Assembly: GCF_000003815.2 (NCBI RefSeq)
Contig: NC_049983.1
Location: 9,035,470-9,099,469, forward strand
DNA from: Branchiostoma floridae
Taxonomy: Eukaryota; Chordata; Leptocardii; Amphioxiformes; Branchiostomatidae
DNA: 64,000 bases
Direction of reading: 5' to 3'
The notes beneath the pieces were generated by a model that worked only from the letters and a program-made list of their open reading frames with translations, ran no database searches and had not been told where the DNA came from. This document shows positions 61,101 to 63,513 of the stretch, in pieces; the stretch's first letter is position 1, and every line of letters begins with the position of its first letter. The translations under genes were made by a program, and so were the position numbers.

Positions 61101-61820
61101 CTACAATCATAATCATTACTTTATCCCCTCTCTATTGTTTTGTTTTGTGTGGGTATTACTGTTTTACTAGCATTGCCACAGGGGAGGCTAGATTACAATT
61201 CATCTTTGTCAGAATCATAGCCCCTCGTTATCCATTGACTTAATCAAATACAATGAAACATGCAAATTTTTCATATTGATTTCCTGATATTAATCTTATA
61301 AATCTGTTTGTTTGGACAGTAATTCACACCAGATAAGGACATCAACACTCCCTTACATCAATACAAATATAGATATACAAATTACTCCCATATATTAGAC
61401 CTTTCAGTACCTTCTATATCTAAGAAGGAGAACTAGATACAATTGTGTAATGCCGAAATGCAGCTGCTGGATACAGTAGAACAATTCAAGATGTTTATGA
61501 GAGGTCTGGGGTTTAAAGCAGGCTTCAACGTACGGTTTTGCGATAATTCCCGATCAATCTATAAATAGTTTTTATCTTGTTGACGCAAACTGTATCAGCA
61601 GGAAGCTACAATGAAAGCGAACATGACATGGTCAGTAAACTAAATGTATGCCATCACCTCTTCCTGGCAAGCCTGTGTAAACCTCTCCAAGCCTAACTTT
61701 ACATCGGGACAAAACACCACATCAGCAATTTCAAAACAGCACAAACTCTCTGAAAGACAAAGGTGGGGAAAATAAATGGAAGAACTTACCAAAATGTTTC
61801 TTTGGTATGCAGGCAAACAT
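911..61820 (-). CDS. GRIP1: GRIP-family multi-PDZ scaffold protein, 5' part of gene (13 coding segments, runs off the left edge)
   Basis: Exons in transcript order: 61820-61790, 49584-49567, 43402-43331, 39453-39382, 31092-31029, 24992-24847, 22722-22636, 17521-17446, 13731-13586, 11245-11098, 10506-10325, 1751-1659, 1105-911. All junctions keep one frame and give about 443 residues. PDZ1 is at about 45-130, PDZ2 at 143-233 and PDZ3 at 245-329, followed by a Ser/His/Pro-rich linker. Diagnostic GRIP strings are [11 protein letters not shown] with LEVEYE in PDZ1, [10 protein letters not shown] and THAEA in PDZ2, and [17 protein letters not shown] and SIDGTS in PDZ3. Vertebrate GRIP1/GRIP2 have seven PDZ domains and bind AMPA-receptor tails, ephrins, liprin and others at synapses and on transport vesicles. 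A lancelet copy would be expected to predate the GRIP1/GRIP2 split, so the symbol means the family. PDZ4-7 are not in the window. An additional small exon in the large introns cannot be excluded. Confidence 0.9.
1112..1136. repeat. GAAA microsatellite
   Basis: A short (GAAA)n run just upstream of the GRIP linker-exon acceptor; on the coding strand it forms part of the pyrimidine tract. Confidence 0.6.
1659..1751 (-). CDS. GRIP1: GRIP coding exon, PDZ3-PDZ4 linker (residues 348-378)
   Basis: 93 bases, acceptor aacttcag, donor GTAAGG, phase 1 in and out. In the inherited frame it encodes [15 protein letters not shown] and ends [13 protein letters not shown] linkers carry a CRVP-like string at this place and His-rich patches, which supports the assignment. 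A second frame is also open, so the call rests on phase matching on both sides. Confidence 0.65.
1790..1863. mobile_element. Partial copy of the CGGTGGTTTTAA palindromic MITE
   Basis: GGTGCTACCACCGCAAAAAG, CTACCGCAAAATTAAAT and GCAAACTTGAATGCATTT match the right half of the copy at 9231-9419. It lies 38 bases upstream of a GRIP exon. Confidence 0.6.
1864..4957. other. Gene-free stretch between a GRIP exon and the ATP-grasp gene
   Basis: No open frame with coding character or recognisable repeat structure. It presumably contains the promoter and the untranslated first exon of the ATP-grasp gene, but I found no TATA box or other motif I would commit to. Confidence 0.4.
4958..5088 (+). CDS. ATP-grasp gene exon with start codon (residues 1-30)
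   Basis: A tttttttag acceptor at 4949-4957 suggests a separate upstream 5'UTR exon, which I could not locate. Coding begins at ATG 4999, with A at -3 and an in-frame TGA at 4990-4992, so no longer start exists in this exon. It encodes [19 protein letters not shown] and ends in phase 0 at GTGAGTGAG. Confidence 0.8.
4999..9658 (+). CDS. Uncharacterised ATP-grasp ligase, complete, 8 coding exons, 443 residues
   Basis: Exons: 4999-5088, 5499-5570, 5696-5942, 6519-6675, 7330-7471, 8031-8222, 8498-8710, 9440-9658; all phases agree. An N-terminal Rossmann-like part ([40 protein letters not shown] with Lys99) precedes an ATP-grasp core. In the core, [16 protein letters not shown] carries Lys143, VIVEPYL has Glu212, and [12 protein letters not shown] follows. 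The likely metal-binding residues are Glu292 (NIEVF), Glu305 and Asn307 (CEVNARGS). ATP-grasp enzymes join a carboxylate, activated as acylphosphate, to an amine, thiol or other nucleophile. Carbamoyl-phosphate synthase and carnosine synthase are family relatives. The substrate cannot be read from sequence. There is no signal peptide or membrane segment, so it is probably cytosolic. It lies wholly inside a GRIP intron, antisense. Confidence 0.85.
5229..5395. repeat. Long near-perfect palindrome in ATP-grasp intron 1
   Basis: The left arm runs from TGTATACTGTATGTCACAG and the right arm ends CTGTGACATACATGTATACA. The arms are about 75 bases and contain repeated CCTAGGACA and GATCGCGATC blocks. 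Transcribed RNA from either gene would fold into a strong hairpin. It may be a foldback element; no target-site duplication was identified. Confidence 0.85.
5499..5570 (+). CDS. ATP-grasp gene exon (residues 31-54)
   Basis: 72 bases between ctttgtag and GTGAGT, phase 0 on both sides. It encodes [18 protein letters not shown] and VERLKK, the second strand and helix of the N-terminal fold. Confidence 0.85.
5696..5942 (+). CDS. ATP-grasp gene exon (residues 55-137)
   Basis: 247 bases between ttttccag and GTAAG, leaving one base into the Gly137 codon. It carries [24 protein letters not shown] and [11 protein letters not shown]. The IPGPS turn followed by HK...R is typical of the approach to the first ATP-grasp lysine. 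Confidence 0.92.
6185..6499. mobile_element. TIR MITE, TTAGGCCACACCAATTTAAT family, copy 1
   Basis: The left end is TTAGGCCATACCAATCTATT followed by TCCTTGGTTCACAGATT. The right end is AATCTGTGAACAAAGAAATT followed by AAATTGGTGTGGCCTTAA. The TIR is about 37 bases. It is the same family as the copy at 26030-26397. It sits in ATP-grasp intron 3, against exon 4. Confidence 0.85.
6519..6675 (+). CDS. ATP-grasp gene exon (residues 137-189)
   Basis: 157 bases between caccccag and GTAAG. It encodes [19 protein letters not shown], the ATP-binding lysine (143) and flexible-loop equivalent, then a helix ending AAFF. A 0.3-kb MITE (6185-6499) ends about 20 bases upstream of the exon. Confidence 0.92.
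6845..7262 (-). mobile_element. tRNA-derived SINE, minus orientation
   Basis: Reading the complement from 7262, GTGTAGCACAATCGG resembles RNA polymerase III box A and GGGTTCGAAACTG resembles box B. A body follows with GGGAAAGGCACTTTACACC. The same body string occurs at 20486-20789. It lies within ATP-grasp intron 4. Confidence 0.7.
7330..7471 (+). CDS. ATP-grasp gene exon (residues 189-236)
   Basis: 142 bases; the acceptor is ttccaactag and the donor GTCAGT. It encodes [18 protein letters not shown], then [10 protein letters not shown] and [13 protein letters not shown]. This is the hinge Glu and the following beta hairpin. The frame stays open past the donor, but only this junction joins in phase to ITDEL of the next exon. 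A SINE (6845-7262) lies just upstream. Confidence 0.85.
8031..8222 (+). CDS. ATP-grasp gene exon (residues 237-300)
   Basis: 192 bases between acccccacag and GTAATA, phase 0 on both sides. It encodes [17 protein letters not shown], a helix, and [16 protein letters not shown]. Glu292 is the first predicted metal ligand. Confidence 0.9.
8498..8710 (+). CDS. ATP-grasp gene exon (residues 301-371)
   Basis: 213 bases between atttcag and GTGGGT, phase 0 on both sides. It encodes [20 protein letters not shown], with Glu305 and Asn307 as metal ligands. EVN-x-R is the ATP-grasp signature near the active site. It ends [10 protein letters not shown]. Confidence 0.93.
9231..9419. mobile_element. Palindromic MITE (ACTGTAAATGC ... 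GCATTTACA)
   Basis: The ends are ACTGTAAATGCAG and AAATGCATTTACA. The inside is made of GCGGTGGTTTTA and its complement TAAAACCACCGC. A second full copy is at 56460-56674. It ends 20 bases before the last ATP-grasp exon. Confidence 0.85.
9440..9658 (+). CDS. ATP-grasp gene last exon (residues 372-443 and stop)
   Basis: The acceptor is ataccacag. It encodes [20 protein letters not shown], then [13 protein letters not shown] and a helix, ending YPVYYGM and TAA. This is the C-terminal lobe found in carbamoyl-phosphate-synthase-like ligases. A palindromic MITE (9231-9419) ends 20 bases before this exon, so it overlaps the usual branch-point zone. Confidence 0.9.
   Translation: MEKLKSDPDLLFTLTAGPDDDVINFTGSAGCHFCWLWTYGDSREAMISKLVDVLKLVVKKPERLTYPVYYGM
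9664..9830 (+). repeat. Repeat tail with CA/CAGA-rich end, after the ATP-grasp stop codon
   Basis: It contains GGGGGCCCAAAATTGACC, a CCTACCCACATACCAAATAT string and a CACAAACAGACACAC tail. The same module occurs at 34905-35185 and 50185-50320. It looks like the 3' end of a non-LTR retroelement family or a SINE using it. It may provide part of the 3'UTR. Confidence 0.6.
10325..10506 (-). CDS. GRIP1: GRIP coding exon, second half of PDZ3 and start of linker (residues 287-347)
   Basis: 182 bases, acceptor ctgctgcag, donor GTAAGAC. It encodes [18 protein letters not shown], then [17 protein letters not shown] and a short tail [16 protein letters not shown]. These are diagnostic GRIP PDZ3 strings. 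The next exon is 8.6 kb downstream, and the plus-strand ligase gene fills that intron. Confidence 0.95.
11098..11245 (-). CDS. GRIP1: GRIP coding exon, first half of PDZ3 (residues 238-286)
   Basis: 148 bases, acceptor catccaacag, donor GTCGGA (weak). It encodes [17 protein letters not shown], then [14 protein letters not shown]. Unlike PDZ1 and PDZ2, the ligand-loop half and the middle segment are in one exon, so the intron after the loop is absent here. Confidence 0.95.
12050..12300 (+). mobile_element. tRNA-derived SINE fragment, plus orientation
   Basis: GTGAGTTTGATTCCCGG resembles box B. It is followed by ACATACCAAAGACTTTAAAA, CAATGGACTAGCCCCTTGCT and a tail near GAAATAGAGACGG. The same modules occur around 20340-20875. 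Box A is degenerate. Confidence 0.6.
12588..12832. mobile_element. TIR MITE, GTAGTATCTCACTGCACTTGG ends
   Basis: It begins GTAGTATCTCACTGCACTTGG and ends CCAAGTGCAGTGAGATACTAC, 245 bases long. Its complement matches the left 230 bases of the element at 27815-29866. The 181-residue open frame spanning it is not a gene. Confidence 0.9.
13241..13490. mobile_element. Foldback/TIR element
   Basis: The left end is AACTGGATATAATTTTGGAA plus ATGGTCAGACGTTTCAG. The right end is its imperfect complement, running into AATTATATCCAGTTCCTG. It ends about 95 bases from a GRIP exon donor. A related half occurs near 43620-43680. Confidence 0.75.
13586..13731 (-). CDS. GRIP1: GRIP coding exon, second half of PDZ2 (residues 189-237)
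   Basis: 146 bases, acceptor tgtccccccag, donor GTAGGA. It encodes [20 protein letters not shown], then [13 protein letters not shown] and [10 protein letters not shown]. The length and both phases equal those of the corresponding PDZ1 exon at 24847. Confidence 0.95.
16905..17445. repeat. Tandem array of about 130-150-base units touching a GRIP splice donor
   Basis: TCTACAATGAAGCTTGGATT followed by GTGTCTTGTAACTCTTCTT recurs at about 17059, 17211 and 17340, with a diverged unit before them. One unit contains a copy of CATACCT, the complement of the donor it abuts. Confidence 0.85.
17446..17521 (-). CDS. GRIP1: GRIP coding exon, middle of PDZ2 (residues 164-189)
   Basis: 76 bases, acceptor gtgttacag, donor GTATGTGAAG. 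It encodes [16 protein letters not shown] and the first two bases of Arg189. [10 protein letters not shown] is nearly invariant in GRIP PDZ2. A local tandem repeat array (16905-17445) runs right up to the donor. Confidence 0.92.
20340..20875 (+). mobile_element. Plus-strand SINE split by a second SINE
   Basis: GTGGGTTCAAACG (box B-like) through TGGACTAGCCCAATGCTAC ends near 20484. The expected continuation (GTGTGGCCCTGGGGCTATAG, then AGAGATGGGCACTGCCC) resumes near 20800. The sequence between is a minus-strand SINE. Confidence 0.55.
20486..20789 (-). mobile_element. Minus-strand SINE inserted in another SINE
   Basis: The complement reads GTGTGGCATAACTGCAGG (box A-like), CCAGGGTTCAAATTC (box B-like), then GGGAAAGGCACTTAACACG and AAAATGGGTACCTGTCTTTG. 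This is the same family as 6845-7262. Confidence 0.6.
21169..21383. mobile_element. Palindromic MITE family P, copy 1
   Basis: It starts GTAACGCTAATTTAGCTTTA with GGGGTAACCTATATCC. It ends GGATATAGGTTAACTTCGTG with AAAGGTGAACTGGCGTTAC. The arms are about 100 bases. Confidence 0.9.
22075..22296. mobile_element. Palindromic MITE family P, copy 2
   Basis: It starts GTAACGTTAGTTCACCTTTA and ends GGATAAAGGTGAACCAGCG. It lies 340 bases from the GRIP exon at 22636. Confidence 0.88.
22636..22722 (-). CDS. GRIP1: GRIP coding exon, start of PDZ2 (residues 135-163)
   Basis: 87 bases, acceptor ccttgcag, donor GTAAGAC. It encodes a short linker ([10 protein letters not shown]) and then [20 protein letters not shown]. 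The PDZ2 ligand loop is SFGF at 157-160. It leaves in phase 1 at the same place in the fold as the PDZ1 exon at 39382. Confidence 0.9.
24847..24992 (-). CDS. GRIP1: GRIP coding exon, second half of PDZ1 (residues 87-134)
   Basis: 146 bases. It encodes [15 protein letters not shown], then [17 protein letters not shown] and LEVEYEIP. This is the GD-(x)-I-LSVNG strand and helix B of PDZ1, with His109 near the start of helix B. The donor GTACAA is weak compared with its neighbours, which are mostly GTAAG(A/G), so this junction could be a regulated site. Confidence 0.93.
25882..26595. mobile_element. TIR element (TATACACCTTTTTCACACGG), interrupted by a second MITE
   Basis: The left end runs ATACACCTTTTTCACACGGC then GGCCATGATAAATCG and AGGTCAATGAGGCAAACAGAC. 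The right end is its complement, ending CGTCAAAAAGGTGTATTA. The 0.37-kb element 26030-26397 lies inside it. Confidence 0.85.
26030..26397. mobile_element. TIR MITE, TTAGGCCACACCAATTTAAT family, copy 2 (nested)
   Basis: The ends are TTAGGCCACACCAATTTAAT plus TTCTTGGTTCACGGATT, and the complement ending AAATTGGTGTGGCCTTA. It is better preserved than copy 1 at 6185. Confidence 0.9.
28048..28510 (+). repeat. 463-base direct repeat, copy A
   Basis: Read against 29388-29850 I see one difference (TCTCTTTGCC versus TCTATTTGCC). The ends are weakly inverted: GGGCAATGACC versus the complement of GGTCACTGCTC. Confidence 0.95.
29388..29850 (+). repeat. 463-base direct repeat, copy B
   Basis: It is the same as copy A at a constant offset of 1340 bases. 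It is followed at once by the right TIR of the host element. Confidence 0.95.
30400..30578 (-). mobile_element. tRNA-derived SINE head, minus orientation
   Basis: The complement gives CTGTAGCTCAACTGGTAGCA (box A-like) and TTAGCTTCAATCCCTGG (box B-like). The cloverleaf arms do not pair well and a non-tRNA body follows, so I call a SINE rather than a tRNA gene. Confidence 0.55.
30766..30992. mobile_element. TIR MITE (AGCCTCCGTCAAAGACTTT ends)
   Basis: The left end is AGCCTCCGTCAAAGACTTT and the right end CAAAGTCTGTGACGGAGGCT. It ends 36 bases from the GRIP PDZ1 exon at 31029. Confidence 0.85.
31029..31092 (-). CDS. GRIP1: GRIP coding exon, middle of PDZ1 (residues 65-86)
   Basis: 64 bases between acceptor tgctccag and donor GTAAGAC, entering in phase 1 and leaving in phase 2. 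It encodes [20 protein letters not shown], the GRIP PDZ1 segment with the RPGG turn before helix A. A 0.23-kb MITE (30766-30992) sits 36 bases downstream of the donor. Confidence 0.9.
32110..32345. mobile_element. Diverged copy of the CGGTGGTTTTAA palindromic MITE
   Basis: TTACTGTAAAAAGGAAG, GCAGTGGTTTTACATA and GAAACTTAAAACCACTG match the layout of 9231-9419 with many changes. Confidence 0.5.
32991..33206. mobile_element. Palindromic MITE family P, copy 3
   Basis: The left arm is AGTTTACCTTTATCCACATG. The right arm is ACGGATAAAGGTTACCCCAC then GGATAAAGGTCAACTAGCAT. Confidence 0.85.
33950..34870. repeat. Tandem array, about 245-base units with ATTTGCATAAT
   Basis: CTATCTACATACCAAAAA plus CATGACGATCCGTCAACACG, GTGACAAGTTTGAAAGTCCT and ATTTGCATAAT recur in order about three and a half times. 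The array leads straight into the repeat-tail module at 34905. Confidence 0.85.
34905..35185 (+). repeat. Repeat tail module with ACAGACAG microsatellite end
   Basis: GCCGCTAGGGGGCCCATTAT, ACCAAATATCATCGGGATAC and an (ACAG)n tail at 35148-35170. It resembles 9664-9830 and 50185-50320. Confidence 0.65.
35308..37458. mobile_element. 2.15-kb TIR element with GGACG-rich ends, no transposase seen
   Basis: The left end is CCTCTGTGAAAATTCAAGCG and the right end CGCTTGAATTTTCACAGAGG, a 20-base exact TIR. About 600 bases inside each end are GC-rich and full of GGACG/CGTCC words. The AT-rich centre has a 112-residue frame at 36002-36340 that I do not recognise. Probably non-autonomous. Confidence 0.85.
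37459..38895. other. GRIP intron, nothing recognised
   Basis: No coding exon, TIR pair or tandem array that I can support. Confidence 0.4.
39007..39192 (+). other. Possible plus-strand exon or gene fragment, unrecognised
   Basis: An open frame behind a ctgtctccaagcag acceptor-like site reads [20 protein letters not shown], then [18 protein letters not shown] and a poly-Pro run, before a CAG/GTACTG donor-like site. The composition looks protein-like. The SN-x-ESM-x-SD string resembles SNSESMLSD in the GRIP linker exon at 911-1105, which is on the other strand. It could be an exon of an unknown antisense gene, a decayed retrocopy, or chance. Confidence 0.3.
39382..39453 (-). CDS. GRIP1: GRIP coding exon, first strand and ligand loop of PDZ1 (residues 41-64)
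   Basis: The exon lies between a tttttgcag acceptor and a GTAAGG donor, 72 bases, phase 1 in and out. It encodes [20 protein letters not shown]. The GLGL carboxylate-binding loop of PDZ1 is at residues 58-61. The open frame continues upstream through the acceptor; see the alternative first exon at 39454-39634. Confidence 0.9.
39454..39634 (-). CDS. Possible alternative first coding exon of GRIP (read-through of the PDZ1-exon acceptor)
   Basis: The reading frame of the PDZ1 exon stays open upstream across its acceptor to beyond 39700. An ATG (complement of 39632-39634) has context gccacaATGG, a near-perfect Kozak site. From it the frame encodes about 60 residues starting [10 protein letters not shown] and rich in Ser, His and Gln, then runs into [11 protein letters not shown]. 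MGxxxS is an N-myristoylation-type start. Vertebrate GRIP genes also use alternative first exons with lipidated N-termini. A chance open frame in an intron remains possible, and no promoter signal was recognised. Confidence 0.4.
40179..40388. mobile_element. Palindromic MITE family P, copy 4
   Basis: The left arm is AAGTTCACCTTTATCCCAGG. The right arm is GGATATAGGTTACCCCACGG then AAAGGTGAACTGGCATTAC. Confidence 0.88.
40858..41138. mobile_element. hAT-like MITE (CAGGGTTTTAGCCAG)
   Basis: The left end is CAGGGTTTTAGCCAGCATCC and the right end TTCTGGCTAGCTAGAAC, with the last bases lost. It contains a GGCATTTCAGAGGGTCTAGA string that is also found in the 47.4- and 62.6-kb elements. Confidence 0.65.
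41225..43008. repeat. Diverged local repeat array in GRIP intron
   Basis: Units containing CAACCTTGGCC, CAATCAGTAGTCTACCACAC, TATCATTTGTCTTGCCA and a CATC(T/A)...GTCCACCCC block recur at least four times. Family-P MITE copy 5 lies inside the array, and the element at 43017 abuts its end. Confidence 0.65.
41517..41744. mobile_element. Palindromic MITE family P, copy 5
   Basis: It starts GTAACGCTAGTTCACCTTTA with GGGGTAACCTATATCC. It ends GGATATAGGTTACCCCACAG with AAAGGTGAACTAGCATTGC. Confidence 0.9.
43017..43263. mobile_element. hAT-like MITE with target-site duplication
   Basis: The left end is TAGGGATGGGTACCG and the right end CAGTACCCATCCCTG. The flanks GTTGATAG (43009-43016) and GTTGATAC (43264-43271) match at seven of eight bases, as expected for hAT insertion. 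It ends 68 bases from a GRIP exon. Confidence 0.85.
43331..43402 (-). CDS. GRIP1: GRIP coding exon, leader before PDZ1 (residues 17-40)
   Basis: The acceptor is ttacag and the donor GTACGTAC; the exon is 72 bases, phase 1 in and out. It encodes an acidic leader containing EDGDYAKKP and ending GGELIP, which joins to [11 protein letters not shown] of the next exon. The IP-(D/E)-E-x-(R/K)-G-V string just before PDZ1 is shared with vertebrate GRIPs, which supports the join. Confidence 0.75.
44688..44822 (+). repeat. TG/TCTG microsatellite
   Basis: A (TG)n run grading into (TCTG)n/(TCTGTC)n. It precedes a repeat module resembling the complement of the CA-rich tails elsewhere in the window. Confidence 0.85.
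44868..45250 (+). repeat. Two tandem units of about 195 bases
   Basis: GAGACCTTGAAATGACTA, GCAAGCCATTGCAAGTAAGC and CCCAGGGCAATACCC followed by GGCTAGCCAGAAACA occur twice in the same order. Confidence 0.85.
46810..46925 (+). repeat. Sequence duplicated at 48345-48440
   Basis: ACCTCAAAGACAGAATGAGT plus GATGATTTAGGAAACAACA and GAGTTTGCAATGT reappear with changes just past the 47389-48330 element. This suggests a local duplication, not part of the element. Confidence 0.6.
47389..48330 (+). mobile_element. 0.94-kb hAT-like TIR element, copy 1 (with 8-base target duplication)
   Basis: It starts CAGTGGCGGTGGCACC and ends GGTGCCGCCGCCT. ATGGTCAT flanks both sides (47381-47388 and 48331-48338). 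The interior is four or five diverged subunits containing AAATGCAGGAAATGGC and GTTTCAGAGGGTC. Long frames inside (142 and 174 residues) are by-products of the subunits. Confidence 0.88.
49567..49584 (-). CDS. GRIP1: GRIP 18-base microexon (residues 11-16, DAELTY)
   Basis: The complement shows a pyrimidine-rich acceptor (tcttcttcttttag), 18 bases, then a GTAAGG donor. It enters and leaves in phase 1, so inclusion or skipping keeps the frame: HF-DAELTY-EDGDY with it, HF-EDGDY without it. This makes it a good candidate cassette microexon. There is no homology support because it is too short. Confidence 0.45.
50185..50320 (+). repeat. Repeat tail module with CA-rich end
   Basis: GGGGGGCCCAAAATTGACC, CCCAACCCCTACCCACATA and ACACAGACACACAAACAGAC, followed by TATACCTCCATTTTTCATGG. 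Same module as 9664 and 34905. Confidence 0.65.
51098..51479. mobile_element. TIR element AAGGCCTAGGAAAAAAAATG, copy 1
   Basis: The left end is GGCCTAGGAAAAAAAATGTT then GTGTTTCCTGTTTC. The right end is GGAAACAGGAAACACAACAT then TTTTTTCCTAGGCC. About 380 bases. Confidence 0.88.
51979..52370. mobile_element. TIR element AAGGCCTAGGAAAAAAAATG, copy 2
   Basis: Same order of modules as copy 1 (GTGTTTCCTGTTTC, GGCTGGCCAAA, AGGCTGAATAAAAATTCTAA, GGAAACAGGAAACACAGCAT). It lies 500 bases away in direct orientation. Confidence 0.85.
52640..53205 (+). repeat. Tandem duplication, two diverged units of about 290 bases
   Basis: GTATTGCAT...GAGGCAATGAC, CAGTGACTAGTTTTGGCAAT, CATAAAAAGCAAAAA, GCCTTGCTAT and ATATTATTGCTGTCTACTAC occur twice in order. 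Lies in the long GRIP intron 1. Confidence 0.85.
53206..55538. other. GRIP intron 1, nothing recognised
   Basis: AT-rich sequence without supported exon, TIR pair or array. Confidence 0.4.
55539..55761. mobile_element. Palindromic MITE family P, copy 6
   Basis: The left arm is GTAACACTAGTTCACCTATA with GGGGTAACCTATATCC. The right arm is GAATATAGGTTGCCCCACGG then AAAAGGTGAACCAACGTTA. Confidence 0.88.
56384..56447 (+). repeat. Two 32-base tandem units
   Basis: TTGGTTGAT(T/C)GTGT(G/A)AAATAGCG followed by AAAACACATCT occurs twice head to tail. Confidence 0.8.
56460..56674. mobile_element. Palindromic MITE (ACTGTAAA ... TTTACAGT), second full copy
   Basis: The ends are ACTGTAAAATATGCATTTAA and AGCATTTACAGT. 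The inside has GCGGTGGTTTTAAATTCG and ACCACCGCGAAAG. Same family as 9231-9419. Confidence 0.85.
56768..57535. mobile_element. TIR element with about 100-base TIRs, interrupted by a hAT-like MITE
   Basis: The left arm contains TGTCACCTTCCTCAGGGCAA and GCATAGGTGTCGCTGCTTA. The right arm contains TAAGCAGCGACACCTATGC and CGCTGAGGAAGGTGACAGAC. The CAGGG element 56893-57215 lies between them. Confidence 0.8.
56893..57215. mobile_element. hAT-like MITE (CAGGGTTCTAGCCAG ... CTAGCTAGAACCCTG), nested
   Basis: The terminal inverted repeat is followed inside by TTTTAGCGTAGTGG and its complement CCACTACGCTAAAA. AT-rich flanks (ATATATAA/ATTTATAT) hide any target duplication. Confidence 0.85.
58094..58600. 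repeat. Tandem array, period about 161 bases
   Basis: AAGCATTTTGTTGTACAGTA, ATAATTGAAGGGCACTTTTA and ATTTGGTTGCAAAACGAGG recur three times, then a weaker fourth unit with GTCATTCGGCTGTAATACC. The 145-residue minus frame is the repeat read through. Confidence 0.9.
58801..60914. other. GRIP intron 1, nothing recognised
   Basis: No supported exon, TIR element or array in this stretch. Confidence 0.4.
60915..61170 (+). repeat. Two tandem units of about 125 bases near GRIP exon 1
   Basis: TTAATCTTCTGATC(C/T)TTCAT, ATGGACCTCCTGCTACAATC and GGTATTACTGTTTTA occur twice in order. Confidence 0.8.
61790..61820 (-). CDS. GRIP1: GRIP coding exon 1 (start codon, residues 1-10)
   Basis: The ATG is the complement of 61818-61820. 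It has A at -3, and an in-frame TAG lies a few codons upstream. It encodes [10 protein letters not shown] and ends one base into a codon at a strong GTAAGTTC donor. That phase matches both the 18-base exon at 49567 and the exon at 43331. Vertebrate GRIPs also begin with a short hydrophobic/basic leader well before PDZ1, and some isoforms are palmitoylated at an N-terminal Cys. Cys4 is the candidate here. The call rests on Kozak context, donor and phase rather than on residue similarity. Confidence 0.6.
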
Positions 61821-62100
61821 GCTTGTCCCCTCCTAGGTACATAAATGGAACCACTTGCAGGCTAGACGGTGTGACCACCCACCCATGCGCTTTGCTAGAT
61901 GGGACGGCTCATTCTCACCAAGGAGACATGAATGTACTATCAATGCCTTTTCCTCTCTCTCTCACACAGACTAGTCAACCTCCGCAAATCTCCGGTTCAG
62001 AGGAGGCAATCCTTCAGCCGGCGGGCTCACGGACAGTGCGGTCTCTCATCCAACTTGATTACAAGAGCGACCATAATTAATGAGTATGTATAACATCAGG
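61821..62100 (-). promoter_or_regulatory. Presumed 5'UTR and upstream region of GRIP
   Basis: Inferred only from its place just upstream of the proposed first coding exon. No TATA box, initiator or CpG island was recognised, and the transcript start could be further away behind an untranslated exon. Confidence 0.25.
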
Positions 62101-62568
62101 CATCTATATCACTATTCATTGGAGGAGGCATTTCCGGTTACAGGGGTACAGGGGGTTTTACTGGCAGCTACATACATCATCCCCTCACCACTCAGGACAT
62201 AAACAGGTGACTGACTGCCTTCTTTTCTTTTATTTCCATCACAAACGGCTTTATCAGAGGAGCGGAGTTAAATAATGGTGTGCGACTTGATCACCGAAAG
62301 TCGTTGGTAATGGCATTATAGATGTTCTCTTGATTAGGTAAATGCTTCACCCGAACTGTCAGTGTGGTTAAAATCTCCCATTTGGACTCTCCCAACTGCC
62401 GGTAGCCTTTGAAGTGAGAGGGGGAGACCTCATTGGTGGCCTAGGGAAGAGCCCCTGGGGCCACACGTATCATATTACACCCAACCATAACCTCTATTTT
62501 GTTATCTTACCCCTAAATTCATCAGGCCCTGTTGCTAGTAGCCCCTGCCAGGGGATTTCTATCCAAAC
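62101..62568. other. Upstream flank, nothing recognised
   Basis: No gene or repeat supported between the presumed GRIP 5' end and the element at 62569. Confidence 0.4.
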
Positions 62569-63513
62569 CAGAGGCGGCGGCACCATTTTTTAGTTGTGGG
62601 GGCGAAAATTTCTCATATCACTAAATCGAGGGCCGAAGGCCCGAGGCGTCGCGCCGGAGGCGCGACCCTTCTAGGGGGGTCCGGGGGCATGCACCCCCGG
62701 AAAAATTTCAAATCTAAACCCTCTGAAACGCTATTTCCTGTATTTTGAGGGGCAAATTTTGCTGCCAGACTAAGCTAACTTCAATGACATTTCTATCAAA
62801 AATACACATAGTTTTAGCTTTAGTTATTCAGGGCGACACCCCCAACATATTTTCACCATCTCGAGCGGCGAAGGTACGAGCCGTTGCAAAGTAGGTTCTG
62901 GAAATTTTTGAAATCTAGACCCTCTGAAACGCCATTTCCTGTATTTTGAGGGACAAATTTTACAGACAGACTAAGCTGAATTCAATTAAACTTCTAGTAG
63001 AGAAAAATTTTTGAGGGCGACGACCCACGCACCAACATATTTTGCACTACGTCGTCGTGAGCCCCGAAGACGCAAGCCGCCGCAAGGGAGTTTTGAAGAA
63101 ATTTTTAAATCAGGACACTTTGAATGCCATTTCCTGCATTTGAGGGGAACATTTTGCTTATAAACAAAGCTAAGTTTGATAATGAAATTTCTGCTAGAAA
63201 AAGGTCGTGGGGGACGACGCTCCGGTAGCATTTTCCCACCATGTCCAGTGCCGACGGCGCGAATCCTCACAAGGGAGGTCCTTTGAAATTTTGAAATCTG
63301 GACCCTCTGAAACGTCATTTCCTGCATTTTCAGGGCCAAATTTTGCCAGTAGACTAGCGAGATTTGATGAAATTTCCATTAGTGAAAATATACACAAGGG
63401 CTACAGCTTGAGTTTGAGTGTTTCAGCTTATTTTATCGTGGGGGCGTCGCCCCCACGACCTATTTTTTGTGGGGGCGGCCGCCCCCACTGCCCCCATGGT
63501 GCCGCCGCCACTG
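62569..63513 (-). mobile_element. 0.94-kb hAT-like TIR element, copy 2, inverted to copy 1
   Basis: The ends are CAGAGGCGGCGGCACC and GGTGCCGCCGCCACTG. The interior matches the complement of 47389-48330 throughout, including the GTGGGGGCGTCGCCCCCAC palindrome near one end. The 8-base flanks do not match cleanly. Confidence 0.88.

Noticed and set aside
61763-62080. 105-residue plus-strand frame over the GRIP start
   Set aside because: No recognisable domain; it is antisense to the first exon and presumed 5'UTR.
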